Source of the DNA: Trichobilharzia regenti
Taxonomy: Eukaryota > Platyhelminthes > Trematoda > Strigeidida > Schistosomatidae
Length of the DNA: 64,000 nucleotides
Direction of reading: 5' to 3'
Assembly (NCBI GenBank): GCA_944472135.2
Contig: OX235262.1
Location: 85,658,903-85,722,902 of the forward strand
Part shown: positions 48,853 to 60,735 of the stretch, piece by piece
How the letters are laid out: each line of letters starts with the position of its first letter
Position numbering within the stretch: position 1 is the stretch's first letter
The notes under the pieces: generated by a model
Database searches by the model: none
Told to the model about the DNA's origin: nothing
What the model saw: only the letters and a program-made list of their open reading frames with translations
Translations under genes and position numbers: made by a program

Positions 48853-49314
48853 GTCCATGTGTGATCAGATTGTTCGAAATGTGTTTTCAAACATATTGAT
48901 GAAATTTAATGAATACGTTGTAATTAGACATGAATGTGGTGAGGCATGATTAAAATCAATTGAAAGGAACATTTTATGTAATTTGAGAAATTTCTATGAC
49001 ATGTTTAGTGAATATGAACATGAAAATTCATGTAAATGATCTTAGATGATGACAATTAAAACAATTGGTCATGTTAATATTGTCTGTGTGTATATATGTG
49101 TGTTTATGTTGACAGAGTGGTAATTAGACATTGAAAAATCATGTCAATTTGGTGGTGGTAAAATCATACTGGGCTGCATTACTATTATTATCATTGAAAT
49201 TTTGTCTATACCATGATAAGAATGAGTTGAATCATTATCTCTGAATCAGGTGCATGCTAAACTGTCATTGGATACATATGCTACACAAATCTTTCAGTCA
49301 GGCTAAATGTAACT
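48853..49314. other. No recognised feature
   Basis: AT-rich with several TG/AT runs; nothing identified. Confidence 0.4.
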
Positions 49315-49447
49315 GGGATAGAGAATTTTTTTTTACAATTTTTATTCTGTTTTGTTCCCAGTGGAACAAAGGGCTTCAAGCGAGAGGCTTGAAGTGTGGT
49401 CGGCGAGCACTCTATCACTGTGCCACCGACGCACGGGATAGAGAATT
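49315..49447 (-). mobile_element. Short SINE with RTE-like 3' end and perfect target duplication
   Basis: A 107-base insert (49328-49434) is flanked by the 13-bp direct repeat GGGATAGAGAATT (49315-49327 and 49435-49447). Read on the minus strand it starts like SINE B (GTGCGTCGGTGGCACAGTG), continues through a tRNA-like GCTCGCCGACCAC, then changes to a 3' end like that of the RTE LINE (GAAGCCCTTTGTTCC...GGGAACAAAA) and finishes in an A run. Confidence 0.85.
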
Positions 49448-49939
49448 ACATGTAGTCAACTAGAGTATCATATCTTGTTAGTATTTTCTTATGTTCGAGT
49501 GAAGAATTTTAATGGTCACTCTGTTTCTTCTCCTCACAATTATCACTGTTAGTGGTAAGAGTTAACAGAAGTGGTGTTTAACATCATAGTTAGGCAATAT
49601 TTATATCATTTTGAAGAAAAATGATAGAGAATTAAAAGGAGTAAGTATCCATATTGAAAACTGACGTTAATCAGAAAGCATAGGGACAATATATTCAACG
49701 CAACAGTAGAATAATAAGTTGACTATTCAGACACATATTGCTGAAGATATATAGTCGTACAATATTATCATTTCTTGACTGGGATAGATTATTATTATTA
49801 TATTTTGTCTCCCAAATTTCGTCGCAACGCTAAGTCATCCACTCTCCTTGACGTCAGATCTATCTCTCGACCATTTGATATTTTTGTGCCAATGGATGTC
49901 TCTCTGTATGCTACTGATAAGTCCTGCCAGTAGCACACC

Positions 49940-50142
49940 CCACAGTATACGGTATACGAGCTCGCCTTGTAACCGGAAGGACCTGGGCTCGAATCCCGTT
50001 GGGTGCGTACTGCTGAAGAGTCACAAACTAGGAAGAAACAGTTGTCCAGTATTCCGAGCTGGTTTTCCAATGGTTCTCTAACTATTGTCAGCTCATGATG
50101 AAATCCTGAAAACAATCAAATCCCTACAAACCATCACTTGAA
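49940..50142 (+). mobile_element. Hammerhead SINE, family A
   Basis: Head with ATACGAGCTCGCCTTGTAACC and a B-box-like GGGCTCGAATCCC. The hammerhead region has GTACTG, intact CTGAAGA, GAAACAGTTGTC and CAGTA, but stem II is changed (GTCA against GGAA). The 3' arm ends CCCTACAAACC. Open frames on both strands here are SINE artefacts. Confidence 0.78.
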
Positions 50143-53100
50143 TATGTATATTTAATTAGATGTTTCAGGTTTGTAATTATTATACGCTTCTACGAAGCAG
50201 AGATTATCGTTAATTTGACATTAGCATACCACATGTTGATTTCTGCCTTTAATTATTTAGGGGTGGGTAGTCGCCCAGAACTATTAGCCACAGAATTCAT
50301 TACTGAGCATTCGATTCTGACCCTCACCGTTTAAGTCGATTTGTTTAGCTGAAGGTTTACGGTCAAGCATCCATGCAATTTGGTATTCCGTCGTGTTTCG
50401 TTCATTCGTTCGTGCACGATCCTTAGCTGGTTAAAGTTAAGCAATCATCTCTCACTCCTAGGTGGTTCCGAAATATACTTCGTAATTTGGACGATAAATT
50501 CTGATATTTTGCTTTGCCTTTGGTCCACGTGGAACGAATACTATAGAAGTTGTGGGTATTAGATCTTGCGTTAGTATACTTCATACTATCCGTGAACGTC
50601 AACACCCTAAATCTGTAAACTTCCCTAACACTATTTGTTCTAATGAAGAGGGATTTCTGAGTCTCCGAATGCTTGTTGGCCTGATGGTAGAAGGTCTGTT
50701 TTAGCTCATATTATGAATACTAAACATAGAGTTCATGTAAATAAGACGTTTAAATTTTCTGTTTTCTGGATGTAGAAACTGATAGTTTTCCTCTCACAGT
50801 AGCAGATTTACAGGTTATTGCTGTTTTATCTATCTAACTATTCTAGACTTTCACAGTTTCATGAATTTTCCTCTTAATTCAACTGGTATTCAATTTAGAG
50901 TTGATGTATGCATATTATCACGCACTCACTCACACACACACACACTTGTTTTTAACTGTAATCTAGTGACATCTTCACTACTCAGTTTTATTTTTACAAA
51001 AACAGTTGTTCGTCATACAGACGGATGGATAACTGTTGAAGGTGATGTGGCTTTCAAACGAATATTCTTTTCTCTTTTTTTGACGTGTCTCAAACTACTT
51101 GTAAACTGTGAGTAGCTTAAATTGTTTTGTGAAAAATGATCGCGCGCAGAAAATATAGTGAAACTCCTGTTTCAATAGTTAGCATACTGCAAATCATTCC
51201 ATCTGAGTTGTGGATGATAAACTGATAAACTGAACAGTTTATCGAGAGTTTGGAAATTGCTGGCGTGTATTACTCGTCTGGAGTTGATGACAAGATTTTT
51301 ATATTGGTAACCGATTTCTAACTAAGTGTTTTTTATGTCTTCTATAAAAGCACCACATTTTCATGGCTCTAAGATGAAATGGATCGGTTTTTTGTCCTTG
51401 TCCACGTGTTGTTGGAGTTCTAGCTTTTCAGCCATACTTCTATGGAGCCTACATGATGAGCAGTTTCCTGGGGACTAGAACATCGAGTGTCAGTTTGGCT
51501 TTTAGATAAATAAATCATGAATCTTACTGTCTGCGTGTCAGGTGAATGTCACATTTGTTATCAGCTCGAGCTTCTAAGGTGATTTGTCGCATTATAAACG
51601 ATATTCCGCCTCGTTTGACATAGTTTTTTCTAGTCCGGTTCTGTCTAAACTAGTTTTAGTCGTTTTGTGTCAGCATTTGATAGGGACGCCTTTGACCGAG
51701 TTGTGTGTGATTTCAATAAGAAGCTTTCACTGTCTTCACTGTTGGATTATAAATGGTACGTGAGTTTGAAGCCGAAGGTTACGTATTCAGACGAGAACAA
51801 AAGAAATCCAGTTTGCAAGGCAAGTATAGACTTATAACTGCTTCTTTCTGAACACATAATTCTGTTTAGAATCCTTTGATATATAGTGCTTCCCGAGAAC
51901 TTGAGGAAAATCTTGCTCCTTTTCTATTGATAATTTTGAAGGATTTCTCGATTTCCACCTCATGTCCTGTGTATAGGAGTTGTCTAGTAATATCGCTGCT
52001 ATAAGAGTTTGTTCCCTTGAGACGTAGGCTTTTCAGCACTTATTCAAAAAATCGGAGGTGTGCCCTTCTCTCTCTCAGATTCATTCCCATAAACTCTGAA
52101 TGAAATAAAGGATAAAGGTACCACTTATTTTAGATATACATATTTGTAGATATATACATACTTATTTTTGTTTACAAGCTAATTGATTTCTTTCAGGCAC
52201 ATTTTATCGTTTGAATTTGCAATCTGTTGTAGCATTCCACTAGTTTACTACAAGTAAATGTTGGCATATTTTTGACACAATTCAACACTCTTATCCACTA
52301 CGTCAACATAATTTCATCTTTGGGGGTGAAAGGGAAATAAAATGCTTTCTTTCTTTGGTACTCAAAGGTGTCTAAAAGCAACTTTCAACCAACATTCAAA
52401 GATGCACACATTTGTTGTTTTCATTCCTACCTGTAAAAAAATCACAACGAAGTCTGATGATTCCTATCATGTTCTTTAGTATAATTTCTGAGAATAGAGT
52501 AATAAGACATGCTAAAGAGAAAATTAAATAAAGCATAATTTATACATGAAACATGGTAGAAACTGTGAAAGGCACTGGGCATGTATAGAGTGATAATGTA
52601 GTAGATACCGCAGGCGTATTCACAGAAGCGTCGAAGAAACACAAAACCACTTAGGTAGTAAGCGGATGTCTGAAGAAAATGATGGCGGTGTACACAGCTG
52701 ACCATTTAGGAGACTGGTATTGGCGTTAGTCTGTGAAACACTTGTGTTGAATTGTTTGCTGAAACCTGGAGACTCAGTGATGCATCGTTTATATTGAAAC
52801 TGATAAGATATTCACATTTACTTATTATTAAGCAAGAGAGATTCTGGGATTATTTAGAGAAGATTTCATGTGCATTGTTTTCTCTGTGATATCTCCACCA
52901 TTCTACACATATCAAAAGGACACTCACAATGAGAATTTTGAGAAGAGTTGGTGTTATGTAGCAGGGGTATATACACATAGAACAACTGAATAGGCCCTAC
53001 AATCTAGGCGCGCGTGTGAATTGGGTGGCGTGGGTGAATTACTGCGTTCATTATACAGATTATAACTTATAGTAGTGGAACCACTTAAGGAGACTATACT

Positions 53101-53149
53101 TAAACTCGCACCACTCTCACTATATTTAAATATAACCGTCAAATATCTA
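50143..53149. other. No recognised gene
   Basis: Mostly unrecognised AT-rich DNA with a CA run at about 50932-50945. A 60-codon open stretch near 50520-50700 (reading RERQHPKSVNFPNTICSNEE) may be an old retroelement piece, but I cannot place it. Confidence 0.35.
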
Positions 53150-53386
53150 AACAGTGACATATATATCATAAAAATGTCGTCATTTCATTTGGGCTCCTTT
53201 TGACATATATATTCTGGATGGAATTAGTGAAGGCATCCATTATTTCTTTCTGGAACACATTTCTGGATGATATGAACGTAATCTTCTCTGATTTGGCCAG
53301 ATAGTAATTTCCGACTCTAGGAAAACTGTTGTTTTTCAAGTAGGGTAGTTCAGCAGACAGCAGTATACGACTAACCATTTGGAGGA

Positions 53387-53562
53387 GGACACAGTGGTTA
53401 GGACTCTCGCCGACCATGCACATGGTCCGGGGTTCGAGCCCGCGCCGACGCACATCTGATATCTATGGTCGGCCTGCAAAATTTGGGCTACCGATATCCA
53501 CGCTGAAAATTTTATACTTGTACCAAAAATACAGTGTGGAATCAAGCTGTAATAAAAAAAAA
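53387..53562 (+). mobile_element. tRNA-like SINE B
   Basis: Plus-strand copy, best preserved in this window. It has an A-box-like ACACAGTGGTTAGGACTC, a B box GGGTTCGAGCCC, the family body, and a 3' end GTGTGGAATCAAGCTGTAAT followed by an A run. Confidence 0.8.
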
Positions 53563-55043
53563 ATCGAGAAAGTAAGATACATTTCTTCCAATGAAAAGCT
53601 AATTAAACTGAAACCTACGCCAAGAATGTAGTCGTTCTACTCAGCTTAAATGGAAAACACTGACAAATGATTCATGCCTAGTCTGTCATAGCAGTCTCTT
53701 CCCACCAACCATCAGTTTGATAACCAAATCATGGGGACTTTCGGTCACATAAACAAACACTTTTATCACAATCCAAACGATCATCAAATCAAGTAATATG
53801 TTGTCATTTTTATTTTATCAGCTTAAAAACGCAGAAACACAGGATTTTGACTGATTGACTACAAGTAAGCTGTGATGTGTTTGATTCTGTTTTGATCTTA
53901 CATTCACAAATACTTTTGCTTGACATCATGAGAGTATAGGTAGGTCTCTTATCTCAATGAAAATATCGTAAAAGCCTAAGCCAGAATAGTAGCGAACATT
54001 CTGACCTACAAATTTATGAGTGTTAGAGAAAGTGTCACATTTTATTACACTGAGATGTTAGAAATATCTGCGACAGATGTATTAATCAGCTTCTTTATAT
54101 CTAATCACATTACAAAAGTCAGCATGAGAAAACAAAAACCTACATTTGTAAAGTGATAATCTGCCTTCAAAACCGTTTGGCTTTAAGAAATATTTACGAC
54201 GGTAGAAGTGCTAAAAGAAACATTTTGTCTGCGGTATGGTGAACAATCCAAATTTAAATTCTTTCACTGGTTTGAAGTGGCATTTGGTAAGCAATTTAAG
54301 CGCAAAATACTAGGGTATTCTTTATCAGCATGTTAGGCATAAACATGTTTTATCATATTTACTAGATGAAACATTGTTTTAATGCGTGAAGCAGTCTTCG
54401 AGAGACAAATGCTGCTCACTCTTAGAGCACATTGCATCTGCACACATCCTTTTCTCTCTACCTTATTGAATTCCTCACCACTTGACAATCTTTCCTCAGT
54501 AGTAATTTTCAGTTCGCACTTAATCGCCGGTTTCATTTAAAGATATGTCTAGCATAAACGGTTTGTCGGTTTACTATTCTATCGTGTACTTGTATTACAA
54601 CTACTTCTAACATATTTCTAATTTGTCTTTACTTACTATCATATGTTAAAATTAATGGATTTTTAATTGTAGAGTCTGAAGAATTTACTATTAGCGCTCT
54701 TACTGACTATTATTGTTTGGAATTAATTATAAAGATATTCAAATCTCAGTTATACTTAAATGATTTTTGTATTTTGTTGAACAAACTGGTCCAAATCCGA
54801 TCGGGGACATAATCGGATTTAAAATGGCACAGGTATGTATTTATGAAATGGGTTCTATCGGCTTTCATTTTTAGGTGGAATTTAGGAGCTGCACAGTTGC
54901 AGAATCAAATACTGTTGTTGTTGCCGGGGGATGAGAACCTATCCAGCAGAGATTCACTCTTCTCTATACGACTTCACTACAAGCAATACTGAAAACCAGA
55001 TGGATAATTTGAAGAGGTTTTTTACTTCTAAGAGTGTTCCAAT

Positions 55044-55235
55044 ACATATTATTCCTTTAATTTCTGAGTAGAAGATGGGGCTTCAATAGCACATCTCCAG
55101 TTATTCATGTTTTCTGCAATTGTTTTTAGCTGGTTCCACGACTATTCATGGACTCTCACCTCGTCCTCGTACGATCTCCTCCAAATTACTCTCAGATGCC
55201 TAGCTTTTCGTTTCCCATTTAATGTCCACTCGAGG
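55044..55235 (-). mobile_element. RTE LINE 3' fragment
   Basis: Short minus-strand piece resembling the last about 190 bases of the 38656-41290 element (GGGGCTTCAATAGCACATCT near the 3' end, CCTCGTCCTCGTACGATCTC further in). Coding frame lost. Confidence 0.65.
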
Positions 55236-55500
55236 TTAATTAAACATTATAGAGTTAAAATAGAAATCTGTCAATATATACGCTGAAACTTCTGAAGGTG
55301 TCACTTCAGACTTTAGTCCACCGAATCGCCCCAACACCACAATAAGAATTCTCAGCTTAATGTAGTTCACTATCGATCTTAGTTTGTTGAAACACATAAA
55401 AAGATATTTATTTATTTTCTAGAAGGCTGATATTTACCCTTATTTAATGTGAAAATAATGTTCAACTCGGCAAAAATGTCACGACCATGTTTTGAAGTTT

Positions 55501-55799
55501 CTGCTGTTACCAACAATGATTATTTCTCAGGCATTTGGAAAAATCAAAGTAGGTGTTGTCGATCTGAGATATGGCGAAAGGATTCAACGGTCAAATACAT
55601 TCACGACAACATTTTTCTTTGTGTCAAACAAACATCCCGACAACATTAAATATGAAGTGTAATGTTTCTTCAAGGAGTTGCAAGTATTTTCATTCACGAG
55701 TTCATTAACGTTGGCCACTATAATTCCGGCTATTTAAATGAATTCATCTTTGTCAGCTAAATCAATGAGCTTGCAACTTTTAGGAAACTGATGTTTAAT
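55501..55799. other. No recognised feature
   Basis: Under 300 bases between the duplication and the Penelope-like relic; nothing seen. Confidence 0.4.
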
Positions 55800-56125
55800 G
55801 AGGAGAACTGCCATACAGTGTTTATATTACTCTAATATGACCAGTAACTATTGTCTCTCTAAATCAGTTAATAGAATGTTCTCTATTTCAAAACTACAAA
55901 TGATCTTCACCAGTCAAAATTCATTCTTCATCTCTGTAAACGACAATCTCTCTCATCTGTCTACCTCAGTTCGCCTGCACCTGTGGAGCAAGTTACATCG
56001 GGTGTAGCTACAGGATGCTTCCCACACGGATACGAGAACACATTCCAGAAACGTGTTTGAAGATTTATTCTAGAACTTTTGATCAACCTTTTCACTCTAC
56101 CAACTCTGACCATCATTTTGAGATA
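55800..56125 (+). pseudogene. Penelope-like GIY-YIG relic
   Basis: A plus-strand frame reads FACTCGASYIGCSYRMLPTR then IREHIP (55965-56050), a GIY-YIG signature like that in the H4 units. The preceding part (VNRMFSISKLQMIFTSQNSF and NDNLSHLSTS) resembles the linker before it but is in another frame. It is a short, frame-shifted remnant. Confidence 0.65.
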
Positions 56126-56684
56126 GTCTGTTGAATTTATGCTAATCTGCTACCTTTTTTACTCGTAAATTCTAAAAACAGGGGAAGCCTTGGCCATTTT
56201 GTGAATTTAAGCCAGACTTTTATGTACAAAATAAGTATGTATGCTCCCTGTTTCTGTCTTGGATGTAAAGGGGTAAACAATTGTACATTTAGTTGGTCTT
56301 TGTATCTACCCCCGCCCCCCATTGTTACCACTATGGTTATTATTACTGTTGCTGTTATTCCCCCGCTTTGAACTGTTTGCGGTATTAGTTCACTTGTCCA
56401 GTTTGTCAGTCTAATTCAAAATATCTTACAATGTTAAACTCCATCTTATCAAATTTCAAATCACATCACTTAACGTTTCTTATTTGCCAACTAATCCCGT
56501 AATTTTACACCTTTCAGCCTCTATACAATCTATGAATTATTTTATAAATGACATCATTTATTTTACCACTTGATATTCAACTATGATCATGGGCACAAAC
56601 ATTTTAAATGCATTTCATACTCATATCATTTTATGTATTCATACATATTTAAATATTCCCACTGGATATAATTTAATATTTTTT
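56126..56684. other. No recognised feature
   Basis: AT-rich sequence with a C-rich stretch at about 56310-56322; no gene seen. Confidence 0.4.
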
Positions 56685-57590
56685 ATATTATTATTATTCC
56701 CTTGCGTTCTGAGTGGAGTTTAGGGCTTCAAAAACACATCTCCACTTTGTTCTGTTTTCTGCTGTCATCTTCATCTGGGTCCACGGTTGACCATAATCTT
56801 TCCTCTCCGTGTCACTCTTGGATGACCCACTCGTCGCTTCTCCCATTTGGATCGCAATCGAGGGCCTGCATTGCGCTCGATTTCATTCTACAGCCTCCTC
56901 AATATATGCCCGATCCATCTCCGCTTTCCCCACATATTTGTTAAGCGATCGGCTCTCGCTTTTCGGTTTTTTCCCATAGTTTCTTGTTGATTATTTTTTC
57001 TGACCATTTAATCTTCAGTATGAAGCCAGCCAGATAAGTCAACTGTTGATAAAGTCTGTAACGTGCTGGAAATCCTTATCGTGACTGACACGCTGGCTAA
57101 AGAAGAACTGACCGACTTGACATTGGTGTTGAAAATCCGAATTTTATTGTTTATGCTGAGTGTAGAAGATTTCCAAACTGGTTTCAGATTGATGAAGACG
57201 TGTCTTGCCTTTCTGATTTTGACTGACTGGTTTTGACATCTTCGTCCGTTCCGACTGCCTGTAGTTGAGACGATGCTTCCCAGATTAGTGAGGGAAGTAG
57301 CCTCGGTTAAATCTCTCCCGTTGAGGGTGATTGGTGCTGATTGTTGTTGCTGTTGGTTGGTTAGTTATCTTCATCACCTCTGTCTTCTCTACGTTCATCA
57401 GGAGTCCTGCCTTCGTCTCTTCAGCCAGTTTGTTGGCTTTTGCCTGCAAGTCTTCAAATTTGTGTGATATTAGACACATGTCGTCTGTGAAATCCAAATC
57501 TTCTAGGGTCTTCTTACCGGTCATCCAGCGTATTCCTGTCTCCTCGCCCCAACAGTCTGACGCATAGTCCAGTCTACAATTTACCATGTA
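56685..57590 (-). pseudogene. RTE LINE 3' region, dead
   Basis: Minus-strand relic running from just before the RT FADD motif to the LINE's 3' end. It keeps TGKKTLEDLDFTDDMCLISHK (FADD is FTDD here), then LMNVEKTEVMKITNQ, with later parts in broken frames. It ends at an ATT run (about 56685-56698), like the intact element's tail. Roughly a third of the protein is represented. Confidence 0.8.
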
Positions 57591-57595
57591 TATTT

Positions 57596-57770
57596 ATTTT
57601 GTTTTTTGGATATAGTTTGATTCCACACAGTATTTTTCGTACAAGTATGAAATTTTCAGCATGTGGTGTCGGTAGCCCAAATTTTGCAGGCCGACCATTG
57701 ATATCAGGGGACTGAACCCCGAACCATGTTCATGGTCGGTGAGAGTCCTAACCACTGTACCACCGACGCA
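57596..57770 (-). mobile_element. tRNA-like SINE B
   Basis: Minus-strand copy directly beside the RTE relic; the B-box area is shortened. Confidence 0.72.
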
Positions 57771-58512
57771 TATATATATATCTATTACCATCAAATTTCT
57801 GAACAGTGACATATATCATAAAAATGTCCAGATTTCATTTGGGCTTGATTTGACATAAATATTCTGAATGAAATCTTTGAGGCATCCACGATATTTTCCT
57901 GCAACATATACTCCTGTGATTTGAAATTTTTTGGATGATGTGAGCAAGGTAATATTTGACACCGGATATCTACCAAGATGGCTGTTACTTCTCACCTGCC
58001 TCACTTTAACATTTAACCATATGTGCCTATGACCTTGGATACTTTTCCAACTGCTTTTTATGTAGTTAGATTGCATTGGTAATCAATTACAAGTTTTGTG
58101 TATACAAACTGTGTTGTGACTAGTTAGCACTGTACCAACAAGTACTCAAGCATATAAACTTTGATCCATGTCAAGGATGAATTTGAGTTCTTCAGTTTAA
58201 ATAGCGAACACTGACGAGTAATACGTGTTCGCTCACGTAGCAGTCTCCTCCAATGAAACATTGGTTTCAAAGCCAGTGTTATGAGCACTTTTCATCACAC
58301 AAACAAGTACTGTTCTTAAAATCGAGGCAATTACAGAATCTAGTAATCTGTTGTCCTTATTATTTCATTCTATTGGAGGTGAAGAAACACTAAATATAGC
58401 AGAACTTTGACTGAGTGTCTATAAGTAGGCTGAGATTTGTTAAATTCTGTTCTGAAATTACTGCAACGAAAAGTTTTGCTCAGCGTTTCGCTAGCATTGA
58501 CAAATCTGCTAT

Positions 58513-58767
58513 TTGATTGCATGGAGAATTTCATCATGAGCTGACATCAGTTAGAGAGCCACTGGAAAACCTGGGAGTACTGGACAGCTGTTTCATCCTA
58601 GTTTTGGGACTCTACAGCAGTACGCACTCACACCACGGGCTTTGAACCCAGGACCTTCTGGTTACAAGGCGAGCTGGTAGACCATTGAGCCACTGGGACC
58701 AGATCCAATGGTCCTTGAATTCTAACTTCTGCCAATTCACGACGTAGCGCGACCGCTAGCCAATGTC
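58513..58767 (-). mobile_element. Composite hammerhead SINE A (minus strand)
   Basis: In minus-strand sense: leader module end (58767-58701), tRNA-like head (CCAGTGGCTCAATGGTCTAC, B box GGGTTCAAAGCCC), hammerhead region (GTACTG, CTGTAGA, GGATGAAACAGCTGTC, CAGTAC) and 3' arm. The core has lost the conserved A (CTGTAGA for CUGANGA). Confidence 0.78.
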
Positions 58768-58775
58768 TTTGGCGG

Positions 58776-58920
58776 GCGCGTACTGCTGAAGAGTCCCACA
58801 TTAGGACGAAACAGCCGTCCAGTACTCCCAGGTTTTCCAGTGGTTCTCTAACTGATGTCAGCTCATGATGAAATCCTCCATGCAATCAAACAAAATCCCT
58901 ACAAAACCAATAGTTGAAAA
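58776..58920 (+). mobile_element. Hammerhead SINE A, headless (plus strand)
   Basis: Begins at the hammerhead region without a tRNA-like head and continues through the 3' arm (GTTCTCTAACTGATGTCAGC) to CCCTACAAAACC. It lies 8 bases from the inverted copy at 58513-58767. Confidence 0.78.
58780..58825 (+). ncRNA. Hammerhead ribozyme, intact core (type I)
   Basis: In order: stem I strand GTACTG (58780-58785); CTGAAGA fitting CUGANGA (58786-58792); stem II GTCC/GGAC with a 7-base loop (58793-58807); GAAA (58808-58811); minimal stem III CAGC/CGTC region (58812-58819); predicted cleavage after C58819; then CAGTAC, the perfect complement of stem I (58820-58825). One A-C mismatch sits in stem III (consensus CAGCTGTC). 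The very short stem III is typical of schistosome hammerheads, which may need dimers or tertiary contacts. Confidence 0.72.
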
Positions 58921-59954
58921 TCTCTTATTTCACATTTATCTGATGGTTTAAATGCCAGTGGTCAGTGAAAATTTCATAAAAAAAATGAAGCCACTGTATT
59001 AAATCTCATTTTAGCATACAATTTTATGAGTGATAACGAAGGTTTCACGTTGTTGTTTCACCTCTAATTACACTGCAATGTTAGAAACATCTGCAGTTTT
59101 AATGGCTCAAATATGAAATGCGAAACATGTAATAATCAGCTTCATTTTACTTAAGCACAATACAAAAAAGAACTTATGAAAACAACAACCTACATTTCAA
59201 AAAATTGAATGATACCTTTAAAGCTTATTGTTTTTAAAAATATTTAAGGTGTTAAAAGAAAAAACTAACCTACGAAGAAGAATCTTCTATGCAGTGAAAT
59301 GAACAATATATTTTGAATTTTCACAGCTGTTTGGATTGACAGTTAGTAAACAATTTAAGCACAAAATACTCATCAATTCAATATCAGTTTGGTAAACAGA
59401 AGCATCTCTTATCATGCTTACTAGATGAAACATTATTTCAAAGTATAATGGAAAACACGAGTGGTAAATGCTCACTGATCAGAAACACTAAGTTTGCAAA
59501 CAAGCTTGTTCTTTCTGCTTTATTAAATTCTTGTGTATTCACATTGAACCATCGCTTTTATCTGTTTTCATTGTCATTATTCATCACTCCAGTAACTTAT
59601 TTCAAGCCTCTTCTATTTGTAGATTTCTTATTCCAACGTGTACTTGTATCACAACACACTTTCTAATATAATTGTGATTTGTCCTTACTGACTATTACAT
59701 TCAAAAATTAATGGATTTATAATTGTAGAGCTTGAGGAAGAATTTATTGCTGTTTTCTGTTATTGCTCTGAATAAATTAAAAGGCTGTTCAAGTTACGTC
59801 ACAATTGCTTTAATCTCAGAAATATTGAAATAAATAATTCTTGTATTTCGTTGTGTTGTCTGGTGCGAATTTCTATCGGGAAATGATAAGAATTAAAGCA
59901 TGAAAGATACGCATTTTTAAGAAATGGATACAGTCGAACTTCAAATGTCATAAA

Positions 59955-60735
59955 AACTCATATATCTGCAGGCGAAATTAGAAAAAACTGACTGAAGAGG
60001 CAGGCAGGCAGGCAGGCAGGCAGCCAAGACAAGACTCCTCGTGACCATACAGAATACAGAGGTGACGAAGATAACTAACCAAAAGCAAATACAAACAGTT
60101 TCAATCATCATCAACGGGAGACATTTTAAGTAGGTCACTTCTTCCGCTTATCTAGGCAACATCATTTCAACTATAGATGACACACATGAGAATGATGAAA
60201 CCAGCCAAATTCGGAGAGACGGGATACACCTTCATTAATCCTAAGTCAGTCTGTAAATCTACTGCACTCAAAATAAGAAGCAAGATTGGGATTTTGAAAA
60301 GTGATGTCCAATCGATTCTTCTGTGTGATTCAAAAACTTGGCGCGCGCGTCAAGAAAAGAAATAGGAATGAGCTTCAGACTTTTATCAACAGTTGTTTTT
60401 TGCTCCATACTGAGGATCAGACAGGATTGGCAACGAGAAACCCTGGCAAACCAACCAAGAACCCGTTACCCAACTAATGTGTTGAAGGAAACAAAAATGA
60501 GTCGTAAACAACCTGAGCAGACCTCCGCGTGGCATCACGTCAGGCCCTGTAATGAAACTCGAATAGTAAACGATGAGTTATGCCTCCGAGAATGACGTAA
60601 TGGAAAGAGAAGAGTCTATGATCGATCGTGAAGCCAGCTAAAGACGACAACAGAAAGCATGATGAAGTGGAGGTGTATTTTAGAAGCTCTAGGCCCCACT
60701 TTGAACCTGAGGGATTAATAAAAATTGTTTTTCCA
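59955..60735 (+). pseudogene. RTE LINE relic (plus strand)
   Basis: Decayed 3' part of an RTE protein gene in plus orientation: VTKITNQKQIQTVS (compare the KTEVMKITNQ region of the other relic), SAYLGNIISTI matching the YLGSIVS strand, and an end resembling the LINE tail (ATTTTAGAAGCTCTAGGCCC...GGGATTAATAAAAATTG). Many stops. A GGCA run at about 59999-60023 lies inside. Confidence 0.72.

Larger units (their letters stand above)
53150..55500. repeat. Old segmental duplication, copy 1
   Basis: Matches 57800-61110 in the same order and orientation, with many changes. For example, GTGACATATATATCATAAAAATG (53152) matches 57807, the TTTACTAGATGAAACATTGTTT area (54358) matches 59418, and ATCTTAGTTTGTTGAAA (55376) matches 60902. 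The copies carry different later insertions: here SINE B at 53387 and an RTE tail at 55044. No protein-coding signal in either copy. Confidence 0.75.

Noticed and set aside
51160..51760. Possible decayed LINE endonuclease on the minus strand
   Set aside because: Short readable pieces exist (for example RGGISFIMRQ), but frames are too broken and motifs too weak to support a call.
53387..53470. Possible tRNA gene
   Set aside because: A-box and B-box motifs are present but no complete cloverleaf forms, and the same head with the same body recurs at six or more sites, so it is a SINE.
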